The notes: a model not told the origin generated them from the letters alone. Counted from the first letter of the stretch, positions 1-10,075 are shown. The stretch: 64,000 nt of DNA from an uncultured Lentisphaeria bacterium (GCA_934661755.1 CAKUJM010000006.1:1-64000); one strand, 5' to 3'. Translations and numbers: made by a program.

Positions 1-39
1 CAGGGGAGGCTGAAGAGCCTGGGGGTTGGCGTCGGGCAT
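1..39 (-). CDS. possible start of a gene cut by the window edge
   Basis: An ATG on the minus strand at 37-39 opens a frame that runs off the left edge for 13 codons (MPDANPQALQPPL). About 104 bases separate it from the gspE stop. An AT-rich patch at 58-66 could hold a promoter. In this kind of operon the gene after the ATPase is often gspF/pilC, but 13 residues cannot identify it. Seen: open frame only; the rest is inference. Confidence 0.25.
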   Translation of the reverse strand, partial: MPDANPQALQPPL

Positions 40-142
40 GACGTGCGTCGTGCGTAGTTTATAATAACGCGCTTTGTCGTAACAGCATAATTGTCCAAGG
101 GCGAGACGACCTTGCTACCCCGGGGAGGCGCCATCCGGCTTG

Positions 143-1807
143 CTATTCCAGGTCTCCCAGGTCGAGCTGGCAGACCCGCATCACCTCGGACTCGGTGGTA
201 AGGCCCTTCTGCACCTTGAGTTCGCCGTCCTCGCGGAGGGAGCGCATGCCATGGCGCCGTGCGATGGCGTTGATGGCCGAGGTATCCTGCCGGGAATTGA
301 TGGCGGCACGCAATTCGTCATTTATCACCAATAGCTCGAATATCGCAATCCGTCCGCGATAGCCGCTGCCCATGCAGTTCCGGCAGCGTCTGCCGCGGGG
401 TTCCTCCGGGGTGGGTGCGCCAATATGGCCTTTGCCGCCGCATTCGGTGCAGATCCGCCGCACCAGCCGCTGGGATGCCACCGCCAGCAGTGCGGAGGAG
501 ATCAGAAAGCCCTCGACCCCCATTTCAATCAGCCGGGAGATGGCTCCGGCGGCATCGTTGGTATGCAGTGTCGACAGCACGAGATGGCCGGTCAGGGATG
601 CATGGATGGCAATCTCTGCGGTCTCCTTGTCGCGGATTTCGCCGACGAGCACCACGTCGGGGTCCTGGCGCACAATGGCGCGCAGTCCGCTGGCGAAGGT
701 CAGCCCGATGGATGCCTTCACCTGGATCTGCTGCAGCCCCTCCAGCTGGTATTCCACCGGATCCTCGATGGTGATGATCTTGCGGAAGTCGGCATTGAGC
801 TGCTTCATGATGCAATAGAGGGTGGTGGTCTTCCCGGAGCCGGTCGGGCCGACGATAAGGATCATCCCATGCGGCATGCTGTACAGCCGCCGCAGCTCGT
901 CCATGGTATCCGGGAGCAACCCCACCTTCTCCAGTTCAAACACCGACGAATCCTTCTGCAGCAGCCGCAGCACGATGGACTCGCCATGCATGGTCGGGAT
1001 GGTCGAGACCCGCACATCCAGCGGGCTGGTGCCCTGGCTTAGCTCGATCCGGCCGTCCTGCGGCAGCCGCCGCTCGGCGATGTTCATCCCGGAAAGCAGC
1101 TTGATGCGCGAGGAAATGGCGGGAAATTGCGAGATCGGCGGGCGCAGGACGGTCTTGAGCATCCCGTCGATGCGGAAGCGGATCTGGACATCGTTTTCAT
1201 TGGGCTCGACATGGATGTCGGAAGCGCCGGTTTCCTGGGCGCGGAGGAAGATGTCATTGACCAGCCGGACAATTGGCGCCTCCTTGGCCAGATCGCGCAG
1301 GGCCTGCTCGGAATCGCCGTCGCCGCCGGCGGCTCCGGCGACCTCCGGGCGGTCGTATACCGACGACAGGAATCGCTCGATATAGGAGCGGCGGGCGAGG
1401 ATGAATTCCACCGGGGTGTCGTATATGTTCCGCCACAGCTGCGCCAGGCGCCCGGCATCGTATGGCGCGGCGATGGCCATCACCGCCTTGTCGGAACTCC
1501 ATACCAGCGGCAGGCAGCACTCGGCATTGAGGAAGTCGTAGGTGACATCCGGGTAGTAGCCGATGTCGCGGCCTTCCTGCTCGTCAAGCACCGGCAGTCC
1601 GGAGGCCGCCGCATAGATGGCCAGCAGCGACTGCTCGTCCAGCTTGCCGCCCTCCACCAGCGCCTGGTCGGAGGCGAAGGTGCCGCATTCGAGTGAGTCG
1701 GCGTCGGCAATGCGCAACTTCTCCAGCAGCAGTGCGCGGATGCGATCCGACAATGGCCTGCCCTGGACAAATTTCTGGGTGGGGTGGTCTGACACGGCTT
1801 CTGGCAC
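143..1807 (-). CDS. gspE: GspE/PilB-type secretion or pilus ATPase
   Basis: A 554-residue cytoplasmic ATPase that powers pseudopilus or pilus assembly. The N-terminal third resembles the GspE N-domain. The motor core has Walker A GPTGSGKTTT near residues 319-328, an Asp-box/Walker B region with LVGEIRDKETA, and the His-box HASLTGHLVLSTLHTN. A C-terminal zinc loop has two CxxC pairs (CTEC and CRNC), typical of GspE and many PilB. It is the last complete gene of a five-gene operon and starts 2 bases after the secretin stop, suggesting translational coupling. GspE versus PilB cannot be separated from sequence alone. Confidence 0.93.
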   Translation of the reverse strand: MPEAVSDHPTQKFVQGRPLSDRIRALLLEKLRIADADSLECGTFASDQALVEGGKLDEQSLLAIYAAASGLPVLDEQEGRDIGYYPDVTYDFLNAECCLPLVWSSDKAVMAIAAPYDAGRLAQLWRNIYDTPVEFILARRSYIERFLSSVYDRPEVAGAAGGDGDSEQALRDLAKEAPIVRLVNDIFLRAQETGASDIHVEPNENDVQIRFRIDGMLKTVLRPPISQFPAISSRIKLLSGMNIAERRLPQDGRIELSQGTSPLDVRVSTIPTMHGESIVLRLLQKDSSVFELEKVGLLPDTMDELRRLYSMPHGMILIVGPTGSGKTTTLYCIMKQLNADFRKIITIEDPVEYQLEGLQQIQVKASIGLTFASGLRAIVRQDPDVVLVGEIRDKETAEIAIHASLTGHLVLSTLHTNDAAGAISRLIEMGVEGFLISSALLAVASQRLVRRICTECGGKGHIGAPTPEEPRGRRCRNCMGSGYRGRIAIFELLVINDELRAAINSRQDTSAINAIARRHGMRSLREDGELKVQKGLTTESEVMRVCQLDLGDLE

Positions 1808-1809
1808 TC

Positions 1810-4167
1810 TTAATAGCTCTCGCCCTGGTGCTTGGCGATCTCCTCCAGCGAGGTCTTGTAACGGCGGATCAGCTCGTCCTGGAAATTCTCGTTGTCGATG
1901 ACATTGACCGTGATGAGGATCAACAGCTCGGTGCGGGTGACGGATTTCTTGTCATATCCGAAGAGATATCCCAGATAGGGGATGTCGCGGAGGAATGGTA
2001 TGCCGCCCTTGGTGATGGTCTCGCTGTTGCGGATCATCCCGCCCATGAGGATGGTGGAGTTGTCCTTGACTGTCATCTCGGTATTCACCTTCTTGGTGGT
2101 GAAATTGGGCGCGGAGTTGGTGGCGGAGGTGGCGGACGACGCCGCGACGTCGGAGACCTCCTGCTCGATGGTCAGCCGCACTTCGTTGCCGGCGGTGATA
2201 TAGGGGGTTACGGTCATGATCACGCCGGTATCGCGGTATTCATAGTTGGTCGAGGTGTTCCCGGAAGAGCTGGTGTAATTGGTGGTCTGGGTGGGGACCG
2301 CGATCTGGTTGCCGGCCTGCATGAATGCCTCGCTGCCGGAAACCACCACCAGCTGGGGTTCGGAGAGGATCTTGGTCTTGCCCTCGCCGGCGACGGCGGT
2401 GACCAGCGCCAGCGGGTCATTGGCATTCTGGATGATGAGGCCCAGTCCCTGCGACGACCAGGAGCTGATGGTATCGACCACCGCATCGGCAGTGCCCTGC
2501 AGATGCTTGACGGCGCCGGCGCCGGCCCAGGCGCCGCCGGCATTCCAGTCGCCATGGCTGAAGAGCTTGGATGCGGCGTAGCTCACCCCGAACTCGGTGC
2601 TCTTGTCCAGGGAGATGTCCGCGATGATGGCGCGGATGGAGACTTGGCGGGAGGGGACGTCATGGCGGTCCAGGAAGGCCTTGAGCAGGGTCCAGGCGCG
2701 CGGAGTGGTCTTGATGGTGAGGCGGTTGCTTTCCTCGTCGGCAAACACCGTCACCTCGGTGTCGAAAATCGAGGTATTGAGGGACTGCGCGGCATCCGAT
2801 GCGGCGGCGTTGCCGGCATTGGCGCGGTTGGTGGTCGAGGTGGTGCTGTTGCGCCCCGCAGAGCTGGAGGAACGCGAAGACCGGGATGACCGGCTGTTGC
2901 GCGAAGACGATGACGTGCTGTTGTTTTCCGACGATCCGGAGGTGGCGCTGCTGCGCGAGGAGGTGCCGCCGCCGAGGGTGGAGCTGTTGGTGGTGGTGAT
3001 GGTGTTGAAGAAGGCGTCCAGGGCGCTGGAGAGCTTCTCGACGGTGGTGTGGGTGACGTTGTAGAAGTATATCTCCTCCTTGTCAAGCATATCGCTGCGA
3101 TCCAGCGCCTTGACCCACTTTCCGACCTCGCCGACCACCTCAGGCATGGCGGCGGAGACCACCACGCATCCGACCCGCGGCAGCGGGACGATCTTGATGG
3201 CGCCGCCGGAGGAGCCGGTGCCGGTGGCCACCGGGAAGCCCAGCACCGGCATCAGGTTGTTGAGTTCGGCGGCCAGGGTCTCGGCGTCGACCTCCCGGCA
3301 TTGGAAGGTGGCGCATGGCCATTCGCGTTCGCCCTTGCCGTCGATGCGCGCGATCAGCTCGCGCAACTTGGCGATGTTGGCGGGGGCCTCGACAATCACC
3401 ACGGTATTGGAATCCGGCAGGTCAGTCAGGCTGGCGCCCTCGGTGATGAAGGGCTTGATCTGGCTGATGACCTCCGCGCTCTTCTTGTAGCGGATGGTGA
3501 TGAAATCGACGATTACATTCGGCTGCGCCTTGTGGTCGGCGAAGATCCGTCGTTCCTGCGGCATCTTGTCGAAGGGCAGGATATGGATGAACCCGGTGTT
3601 CATCGAGGCGTATGCGCCGGAGAGCCAGAGGATGTGCTCGAAGGTCTCCCAGGCCTCGGCGGCAGTCATCCTGGTGTCCACCGAGAGGGTGACGGCGCCC
3701 TTGACCGCCGGGTCGATCATGTAGCTGAAATTGAGCATCGACGGCGCGGCGAAGGCGGCGACGACCTCCGACAGATCGGCGGCGTTGAACGCCAGCTCGA
3801 CAGTCACCATGCTCTTGGGATCCGGCAGGCTGCGGATCAGGTTGTCGGGGTACGCCATCGTCTGGGTGGCGCTTCCGCGCTGGCTGCTGCTGCGGCCCGG
3901 CATCTCAAATTTCCGCTCCGGCGCGCCGGCCTGGTCATCCTTGCGGCTGTCATCGACATGAATCGGGTCTTCGCTGAGCACCGCCGCCTTGCGGGTCTGC
4001 CGGGCATTGGATTCAAAAGGCATCGGGCGGGGTTCGCCGGTGGCCAGGGTCCTGCCATGCTTTCCGCCTCCGGGGCGATCCACGCCTGCACATCCGGAAA
4101 GCAGGCACAGCCACACCGCGGCCAGCACTGCTGGAATCAAAAACTGGAAATATCGCTTGGAACTCAT
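1810..4167 (-). CDS. gspD: GspD/PilQ-family secretin (outer-membrane pore)
   Basis: A 785-residue secretin. It begins with a lipoprotein-type signal ending in LLSGC, so the mature protein is probably lipidated. Periplasmic N-domain repeats follow (for example around SMVTVELAFNAADLSEVV). There is an unusually long Ser/Thr/Asn/Arg-rich spacer in the middle, then the conserved C-terminal secretin domain, with the family ending VPFLRDIPYLGYLFGY. It forms the outer-membrane ring through which pilus or secreted proteins pass. It lies between a PilP-like inner-membrane candidate and the ATPase. The low-complexity linker may span the periplasm; that is inference. Confidence 0.92.
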   Translation of the reverse strand: MSSKRYFQFLIPAVLAAVWLCLLSGCAGVDRPGGGKHGRTLATGEPRPMPFESNARQTRKAAVLSEDPIHVDDSRKDDQAGAPERKFEMPGRSSSQRGSATQTMAYPDNLIRSLPDPKSMVTVELAFNAADLSEVVAAFAAPSMLNFSYMIDPAVKGAVTLSVDTRMTAAEAWETFEHILWLSGAYASMNTGFIHILPFDKMPQERRIFADHKAQPNVIVDFITIRYKKSAEVISQIKPFITEGASLTDLPDSNTVVIVEAPANIAKLRELIARIDGKGEREWPCATFQCREVDAETLAAELNNLMPVLGFPVATGTGSSGGAIKIVPLPRVGCVVVSAAMPEVVGEVGKWVKALDRSDMLDKEEIYFYNVTHTTVEKLSSALDAFFNTITTTNSSTLGGGTSSRSSATSGSSENNSTSSSSRNSRSSRSSRSSSSAGRNSTTSTTNRANAGNAAASDAAQSLNTSIFDTEVTVFADEESNRLTIKTTPRAWTLLKAFLDRHDVPSRQVSIRAIIADISLDKSTEFGVSYAASKLFSHGDWNAGGAWAGAGAVKHLQGTADAVVDTISSWSSQGLGLIIQNANDPLALVTAVAGEGKTKILSEPQLVVVSGSEAFMQAGNQIAVPTQTTNYTSSSGNTSTNYEYRDTGVIMTVTPYITAGNEVRLTIEQEVSDVAASSATSATNSAPNFTTKKVNTEMTVKDNSTILMGGMIRNSETITKGGIPFLRDIPYLGYLFGYDKKSVTRTELLILITVNVIDNENFQDELIRRYKTSLEEIAKHQGESY

Positions 4168-4202
4168 GATTTCAGTTTGGACGGGACATTACGGGGTGGT
4201 GG

Positions 4203-5228
4203 TTATCTGGCGGGCTGGCGGACGGGCTGTTCGCGCTGATCGCGTTGTTCGCGTTGTTCGCGGTCGCGGTTTATGCGTTCCTGCATGCTTTGCCGGATGG
4301 TCGGGTTGCCGCCGGTCGTCCCGCTGGAGCCGGGAGTGCCGGGGGCATCGCCGCGGCGTCCGCGCTGGGACGACGTGGCCGCCGGGGCGTCGCCGCCCAT
4401 TTTCCCGTCCGGCGGCGGCGGCGGCGTTCCGGGATTGGCGTCCTGACGGTTTTCGATTGCGCGACGCGCCTCCGCCAGTTCGGCGGCATTGCGTTCCTCG
4501 CGCTTCTTCAGCGCGTCCTTTGAGGCGCTGTCGCGGCGGGAAGCCGCTTCGCTGCTGGTGAAATTGATGCTGAGGGTGACAGTTTCATTGCCGCGCACCA
4601 CGACGACGCTTCTTTCCTCCATGTCGATGCTGCGCAGGACATATCCGGTGAGGTTGATCTTGTCGCCGACCTTGAAGACCTCGCGGCGGTTCTGTCCGGT
4701 GGGATCGGCGGGCAGAACCGGCTCTCTGGTTTCGCCGCCACCCCGCGCCGGGGGATTGCGGCGATTGTCTCCGATGCGGCTGTTCCTGCGGGCATTGACC
4801 GCCGGACTGCGGCGGCCGCCGACGGCCTTGTTGCGCAAGATGGCCACCGGCTGGGCCTCGGCGCCCTCCTGCGCGATGCGCGCCAGCCCGATCAGCTCGA
4901 ACTCGATATTCTGGGCGGCCAGCGCCGCAGCAGCGGCTTCGGCCTCGGATTGGGCATCCGAGGCATCCTCGGGCTCCTCACGGCTCGGGAGAAACAACGT
5001 CATCCGCCAGAGGTCGTCGAAATCGGAATTGGCAAGCCGCAAGGCGCCGGCGCCGCCGGTGGTGGCGGCCGTCCCGGCGGCATCTGCGGCCTGGCGGCTG
5101 GCCTTGGCCTCCACAGGCGGCTCCAAGACCAGCGGCGCGGGGGCACGGCGGCGGTTGACCGCCACCGTGCCGGTGATGGCCGCAATTGCCAGCGCGGCAT
5201 TCAGGATGATTAGGGCGATTCCTGACAT
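4203..5228 (-). CDS. single-pass membrane protein, PilP/GspC-like candidate
   Basis: A 341-residue protein with one N-terminal membrane segment (about residues 3-24) and a periplasmic region. A compact beta-rich stretch, VGDKINLTGYVLRSIDMEE followed by a hydrophobic strand, resembles the small beta domain of PilP/GspC proteins that dock onto the secretin. The C-terminal 80 residues are disordered and rich in Arg, Gln, Glu and Gly. Position between PilO-like and secretin genes is where pilP sits in pil operons. Assignment rests on order and topology, not on a confident domain match. Confidence 0.6.
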   Translation of the reverse strand: MSGIALIILNAALAIAAITGTVAVNRRRAPAPLVLEPPVEAKASRQAADAAGTAATTGGAGALRLANSDFDDLWRMTLFLPSREEPEDASDAQSEAEAAAAALAAQNIEFELIGLARIAQEGAEAQPVAILRNKAVGGRRSPAVNARRNSRIGDNRRNPPARGGGETREPVLPADPTGQNRREVFKVGDKINLTGYVLRSIDMEERSVVVVRGNETVTLSINFTSSEAASRRDSASKDALKKREERNAAELAEARRAIENRQDANPGTPPPPPDGKMGGDAPAATSSQRGRRGDAPGTPGSSGTTGGNPTIRQSMQERINRDREQREQRDQREQPVRQPAR

Positions 5229-5249
5229 TGAGAAGGGTGGTGACGGGTG

Positions 5250-5906
5250 CTACTCCCGGCGGGAGGTGGTGCTGCGGCCGCGGGATTTCTCCGGAGCGGC
5301 GGCGGCCTTCACTTCCTCGCGGGCGGTGTTCCGCGCCTCCAGGAAGGCGCGGGCGTCGTCGTTGAGCGAAAGAATCTTGAAGCGGATGGTGCAATTGACA
5401 TTGCGGGGCGTGCGCGGATTGTCCGGCGAAATGCGGGCGTATTCCCAGCGCAGCTGACGGACATGGCGGCTGCCCCGCACCTGCTTGAAAAAGCCGGACA
5501 GCTCACGCATGCTGACGCCCTTGAACTCCAGGGTGACCGTCACCTCGATCAGACTGCTGTTGGCACGGTCGCGGGCGACATCCACCTTCTGGGTCGCGGA
5601 AAGCTGGGCCATGCGGGTCAATCGGCTGAATTCCGAGTTGATCTCCTGGTCGAGCCGGCCGCCGGGCTCCGGCATCCAGAACGGCGCCGTCAGCTCCCGG
5701 GTCTGGCGAAGCATCTCCATCCGGTCATCGTATTGCTTCCTGGCCACGCCGAGATCGCCCTGGACGGATTTGAGCTCGCGCAACTTCTGCTGCAACCGCG
5801 CCTCCGTCGGCAAATGGAACATCGGCAGATACTGGCGAAGCACCAGGACGCCGACCACCACCATCAGCAGGATCAGCAGCACTTGTCGTTTGGCGGGTCT
5901 GGTCAT
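5250..5906 (-). CDS. PilO/GspM-like inner-membrane assembly protein
   Basis: A 218-residue bitopic protein. It has a short cytoplasmic N-terminus, one membrane segment (VLLILLMVVVGVLVL) and a heptad-rich coiled coil (residues about 35-70), followed by a small ferredoxin-like periplasmic domain. This is the PilO/GspM layout, which links the PilM/N platform to PilP and the secretin. It starts 3 bases after the stop of the upstream PilM/N-like gene. Sequence conservation in this family is low, so the call leans on topology and operon position. Confidence 0.65.
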   Translation of the reverse strand: MTRPAKRQVLLILLMVVVGVLVLRQYLPMFHLPTEARLQQKLRELKSVQGDLGVARKQYDDRMEMLRQTRELTAPFWMPEPGGRLDQEINSEFSRLTRMAQLSATQKVDVARDRANSSLIEVTVTLEFKGVSMRELSGFFKQVRGSRHVRQLRWEYARISPDNPRTPRNVNCTIRFKILSLNDDARAFLEARNTAREEVKAAAAPEKSRGRSTTSRRE

Positions 5907-5909
5907 GGG

Positions 5910-7382
5910 CTATTCCTCCACCTCGTCCGCACCATCGCCGGAATCCGCTTCCACCGCATCCCCGCCATTGCCGTCCGCATCTTCTTCGTCGTCGGCATCA
6001 TCGTCGGCGGCGGAAGGCCGAGCGGCATCCTGCCGGGCGGCGGCATCCCTCTCCTTTGCCCGCATCAGCTTGAGCGCCGCGGCCTCCGCTGCGGTGTCAT
6101 AGCGCGCGGTGAGCTCGAAACGCTGGGTGAAGGCATTGGCCGAGGCGCTGAAGGTGGAAAGCCTTTCGCCGACATCGCCCAGGTACGGCGAGTCCTCAAG
6201 CAGCCTGGCCAGCTCCAGCAACTTGACTGCGGACTGGGTCTGGAAGCTGATTCGGCCTTCCTTCCACTCCAGCGACTGCGGAATCCAGGCGCCGGCGGGA
6301 ATCACCCGGGAAAGCGAGGTGAGCGCGGTGGGGAAGTCCGGACCGGACGGGGTGTTGGCCAGCAGCTCCTGCCGAAGCGCCTCGCCGCGCTCGATTTCAC
6401 GGGGATCCATGAACTTGTTGAGGGCGGACAGCTCCTGGCGGCATTTGGCAATCTCCTGGTCAACCCGGCGGATCTGGACGGACTTGAGCTGGAAATGGCC
6501 GCTGAGGACATACACCGCCAGCGCAAGCAAATACAACGCCAGGCAGGCGGCGCTGGCCTTCAAGGCGATATTGCGGCGGGCGCGGAAGCGGTCCGGCAGC
6601 GACGGCAGCGTCGCAATGTCGGGGGACACCTCGCCGCCCAGCCCATATGCCGCCAGAAGGACGGCGCCGGCGAAGCCGGGTTGCTCCGCCGCCGGCAGCT
6701 GCGAAAGCGCACGGCAACGCAACGCGCTTCCCATCGGCAGCAGCTGCGAAAACTCCGGCGGACAATCAAATGACACCGGCGCAATCACCCGCCGGCCGTG
6801 CTCGCTGCGATATTCATAGCCGCCGGCGTCATCCCCCTCGCTGATGGCCGTGAAAGTCTGCTCCGCCAACAGCGGGTCCAGCGCCGCCGGCGCCGGCAGC
6901 ATGGCATCGACATGGTGCAGCCCGCCAATGGCCTTGAGCCACCCGTCCCAGTTCTCGTTGCGCACATAGAAGAGCCGAATCCGCTGCTGGACGCCCTTGG
7001 CGGCATTGCCCTTCTGCAACACCCGGTATCCCCAGGTCAGCTTGTCCAGCGGCAACGGCGTCTGCTTGTGTAATTCGAAGGCCAGCGCACTGCGCAATTC
7101 CCCGCCCGACAGCGCCGCCGGCAACGTGACATCCGCCATGCCCCAGCCATGGCTGCCGCCACCGGCAATGATGTAGATATTGTCATCCGCGCCGACCGCA
7201 CGCGCCGCCATCGCGACCAGCTCCGCCACCGACGAGGCGCCATTCATGCCGATGACGCCATGCCAGAGGGCGGACACCTCGCAGACGCCGCCGCTGACTG
7301 CCTTGAGCCTCACGGCATGGCATTCCTGCGGCCCCCAGGTGATGGCGATGGAATTGTTGCGGGTAAATGGCACGGCTGGCAA
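5910..7382 (-). CDS. PilM-PilN / GspL-like fused assembly platform protein
   Basis: A 490-residue protein. The N-terminal part resembles the actin-like PilM fold. A membrane segment follows at about residues 272-292 (ACLALYLLALAVYVL), then a coiled coil and a PilN-like periplasmic domain. PilM and PilN are usually separate genes; here they are joined, as in GspL of type II systems. The acidic tail (DDDADDEEDADG) is unusual. It is first in the five-gene operon; 98 bases separate it from the rluD-type gene, room for a promoter. It would anchor the cytoplasmic ATPase to PilO/PilP and the secretin. Confidence 0.72.
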   Translation of the reverse strand: MPAVPFTRNNSIAITWGPQECHAVRLKAVSGGVCEVSALWHGVIGMNGASSVAELVAMAARAVGADDNIYIIAGGGSHGWGMADVTLPAALSGGELRSALAFELHKQTPLPLDKLTWGYRVLQKGNAAKGVQQRIRLFYVRNENWDGWLKAIGGLHHVDAMLPAPAALDPLLAEQTFTAISEGDDAGGYEYRSEHGRRVIAPVSFDCPPEFSQLLPMGSALRCRALSQLPAAEQPGFAGAVLLAAYGLGGEVSPDIATLPSLPDRFRARRNIALKASAACLALYLLALAVYVLSGHFQLKSVQIRRVDQEIAKCRQELSALNKFMDPREIERGEALRQELLANTPSGPDFPTALTSLSRVIPAGAWIPQSLEWKEGRISFQTQSAVKLLELARLLEDSPYLGDVGERLSTFSASANAFTQRFELTARYDTAAEAAALKLMRAKERDAAARQDAARPSAADDDADDEEDADGNGGDAVEADSGDGADEVEE

Positions 7383-7480
7383 ATCGAAGTGGATGTGTCG
7401 TATAACGGATGGCGCGGAAATTTATTGCCGACCGGGTTTCCACGGATCTGCGGATTCCCGGCCCAGGAAAAAAGACGGCT

Positions 7481-8464
7481 TCACGGTTCCGGCCGCAACA
7501 ACTCCGTCAAATCGGCGTTCTGCGAGAAGATTCCGACCGCGTCGCGCAGATCCGGCGGCAGGGGCGCCGTGAAGACCATCTGATGGCCGTCTGACGGATG
7601 CGGCATGGCGATCTTCCAGGCATGCAGGAGCTGACGCGGCGCCTTCAACGGCAATGGCGCGATCTGGTTCCCCGGGCAGTAGAGGGCGTCGCCCAGGACC
7701 GGATGGCCGACATGCGCCATGTGCACCCGGATCTGATGGGTGCGGCCGGTATAGATGCGCACCAACAGCAACGAACAGCCGCCATACTCCGCCAGCAGAC
7801 GGTACTTGGTCAGGGCCTCGCGGCCGCCGGCGGACACCGCCATCTTCAGGCGGTTGGCGGCGCTGCGGCCGATCGGCGCGTCAATGACGCCGCTGCGGGC
7901 GGAAAAATGGCCGCGGACCACCGCAAGGTAAAGCTTGGACACCGCATGATCCCGGAAGCTGTCCTTGAGCTTCTGCCAGGCGTCCAGATTGCGGCTGACC
8001 ACCATGACGCCGCTGGTGTCCTTGTCCAGCCGGTGGACAATCCCCGGACGGTACTCGTGGTCGGAAAAGGCCCCGAAGACCTCCGGTTCGCGGTAGAGCA
8101 ACGCGGATACCAGCGTGCCCTGGCGATTGCCGACGCCGGGGTGGACCACCAGCCCGGCGGGCTTGTTGATGACCAGCAGGTCGTCGTCCTCGTAAAGCAC
8201 GTCAAGCGGAATGTCCGCGGCCTCCAGCTGATCGGATTCGCGCGGCGGCCAGGTGATGGCGACGCTGTCGCCGGGCTCCAGCAGCCGGCTGCCGCGGTCA
8301 ATGGCGCCATTGACGGTCACGGCGCCGCCGTCGATGCACCTTTGGAAGTAGGTGCGGGAGAATTGCGGCCAGCGCAGCGCCAAGGCCTTGTCCAGCCGCA
8401 GCCCGCGCTCTTCCTCGCCGGCAGTCCAGATGTCACTCCCGTTGGCACTCATCGGTGGTAGCAC
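7481..8464 (-). CDS. rluD: RluA/RluD-family 23S rRNA pseudouridine synthase
   Basis: A 327-residue pseudouridine synthase. An S4-like RNA-binding segment occupies about residues 15-75 (LRLDKALALRWPQFSRTYFQ). The catalytic domain has the signature HRLDKDTSG with the catalytic Asp at about residue 147, and the later motif GRTHQIRVHMAHVGHPVLGD. The layout and length match RluD. Whether the target is 23S positions 1911/1915/1917 cannot be read from sequence. Its start overlaps the end of lgt by 16 bases, so both are probably co-transcribed. Confidence 0.9.
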   Translation of the reverse strand: MLPPMSANGSDIWTAGEEERGLRLDKALALRWPQFSRTYFQRCIDGGAVTVNGAIDRGSRLLEPGDSVAITWPPRESDQLEAADIPLDVLYEDDDLLVINKPAGLVVHPGVGNRQGTLVSALLYREPEVFGAFSDHEYRPGIVHRLDKDTSGVMVVSRNLDAWQKLKDSFRDHAVSKLYLAVVRGHFSARSGVIDAPIGRSAANRLKMAVSAGGREALTKYRLLAEYGGCSLLLVRIYTGRTHQIRVHMAHVGHPVLGDALYCPGNQIAPLPLKAPRQLLHAWKIAMPHPSDGHQMVFTAPLPPDLRDAVGIFSQNADLTELLRPEP

Positions 8465-9291
8465 GGGATCTTCCTGGCCGAGGTGACGGCCATCGCCACG
8501 ATGACCGCCGGCAGCACCACAAACAGGGTGGTGCTCTGCGCGGGGGTCAGCCCCGACGGCGGCGGACAGTAGTCGCCACGCAGGAATTCAAGGGCGAAAC
8601 GCCCGACGGAATAAAGCAGCACGTAGACAAAGAAGCGCCGGTGGTCCAGGATGCGGCGGCGTTCCATCCAGAAAATCAGCAACGCCAGCATGGCGCACCA
8701 CAGCGACTCCAGCAGCTGCACCGGCACCACCGGCAACGGCGCGGTGGCCGTCGGCGCGATCAGACCCTGCATTCTCTGGATGTGGATCACCCCGCTTTCC
8801 GGCACGCCATAGACCACGCCGAAGCCCGGACGGCATGGCCGCCCGAAGCAGCAGCCATTGAGGAAACAGCCAATCCGCGCCACGGCATGGGCGGCCGGCA
8901 AGGCCAGGGCGACCAGATCCGCCACCTCGCCAATCGGGAACTTCTTGACGACACAGTAGATGATGCAGGCGATCGCCGCCATGATGAAGCCACCCTGGAA
9001 GACCAGCCCGCCCTCCCAGACCCGGAAAATCCCAAGGAGGTCGTCCGCAAAATAGTCGCTCCAGAAACGCCGGACGAACTCCAGGCGCGCGCCCGCCAGC
9101 CCGCTGATGATGATCAGCAGCATCAGGTCCGCAATCTGCGAAACGCTGATGCGGATGCGCCGGCATCGCACCGCCATCAGCAAATAGAATGTCAGGCACG
9201 CCAGGGCCGCAAACACCCCGTACCAGCGCAGCGAAAATGCACCGGCGGTGAAGATGATGGGCGATGGCATCGACATCTGGACGGCAGACAA
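8449..9291 (-). CDS. lgt: prolipoprotein diacylglyceryl transferase
   Basis: A 280-residue integral membrane enzyme that moves diacylglycerol from phosphatidylglycerol to the lipobox cysteine of lipoproteins. Seven or so hydrophobic segments are visible. The family core is present as ARIGCFLNGCCFGRP, and the C-terminal membrane segment includes GRFALEFLRGDY, the second conserved block. It precedes the rluD-type gene with a 16-base overlap and follows the yggS gene by 3 bases. Predicted lipoproteins in the window (secretin, the 21433 gene) would be its substrates. Confidence 0.93.
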   Translation of the reverse strand: MSAVQMSMPSPIIFTAGAFSLRWYGVFAALACLTFYLLMAVRCRRIRISVSQIADLMLLIIISGLAGARLEFVRRFWSDYFADDLLGIFRVWEGGLVFQGGFIMAAIACIIYCVVKKFPIGEVADLVALALPAAHAVARIGCFLNGCCFGRPCRPGFGVVYGVPESGVIHIQRMQGLIAPTATAPLPVVPVQLLESLWCAMLALLIFWMERRRILDHRRFFVYVLLYSVGRFALEFLRGDYCPPPSGLTPAQSTTLFVVLPAVIVAMAVTSARKIPCYHR

Positions 9292-9294
9292 TGG

Positions 9295-9975
9295 CTAGCG
9301 ATGGCCGAAGATGGCGGTGCCGATGCGCACGATGGTGGCGCCCTCGGCGATGGCGATCTCGAAATCGCCGGACATCCCCATCGAAAGCACCGGGAGGTCA
9401 ATCCGATACTCGCCGGCAATGCGGTCGCGCAACTGGCGCAGCCCGCCGAACACCTGGTGAAGCACCTCCGGCGACGCCTCCATCGGCGCCATGGTCATCA
9501 GGCCGGCCATGCGCAAATTGGGCATCGCCGCCGCCAACGGCGCAATGTCCCCCGCATCCTTGGGCGAAAAGCCGAACTTGCTCTTTTCCCCGGAGATATT
9601 GACCTCCAGCAGGACATTCGGACGCCTGCCCTCCTCGCCGGCAATGCGGTCGATCCGATTGAGCAGGTCCAGGCTGTCGACGGAATGAATCCAGGTCGTC
9701 CACTTGACGGCGCTTCGCACCTTGTTGGCCTGGAGGTGGCCGATGAGATGCCACTCGATGCCGGACGGCAGCGCCGGGGCCTTGGCCTCGATTTCCTGGA
9801 TGCGGTTCTCCCCGAAACTGCGCTGGCCGGCGGCATACGCCTCCGCAATGGCGGTGGCCGGGAAGGTCTTGGAGACCGCCAGCAACCGCACTGATCCGGC
9901 GTCCCGGCCGGAGGATTGGGCCGCCGACGCAATCCGGGCACGTACCGCGGCCAGGTTTTCTGCAATCTGTGACAT
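9295..9975 (-). CDS. yggS: YggS/PROSC-family PLP homeostasis protein
   Basis: A 226-residue pyridoxal-phosphate-binding protein with the alanine-racemase-like barrel but no racemase partner domain. The PLP lysine lies in LLAVSKTFP. Other family blocks are [22 protein letters not shown] and [29 protein letters not shown] start at 9975 ([10 protein letters not shown]), because family members begin just before this helix; an upstream in-frame start at 10071 would add 32 atypical residues. It takes part in vitamin B6 balance. Confidence 0.9.
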   Translation of the reverse strand: MSQIAENLAAVRARIASAAQSSGRDAGSVRLLAVSKTFPATAIAEAYAAGQRSFGENRIQEIEAKAPALPSGIEWHLIGHLQANKVRSAVKWTTWIHSVDSLDLLNRIDRIAGEEGRRPNVLLEVNISGEKSKFGFSPKDAGDIAPLAAAMPNLRMAGLMTMAPMEASPEVLHQVFGGLRQLRDRIAGEYRIDLPVLSMGMSGDFEIAIAEGATIVRIGTAIFGHR

Positions 9976-10075
9976 GATCATTATAAAAGGACTGCTGCAA
10001 GTAAATGCCGATAAGATAACCCCTGAACGCCGGCGCGCCGCAAGCACCCCGCGCCCGGCATGAAGCGCCAATCCC

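Noticed and set aside
5247..6773. 508-codon plus-strand frame opposite the pilus operon
   Set aside because: Antisense artefact of high GC; no recognisable domain, and the minus-strand genes are coupled.
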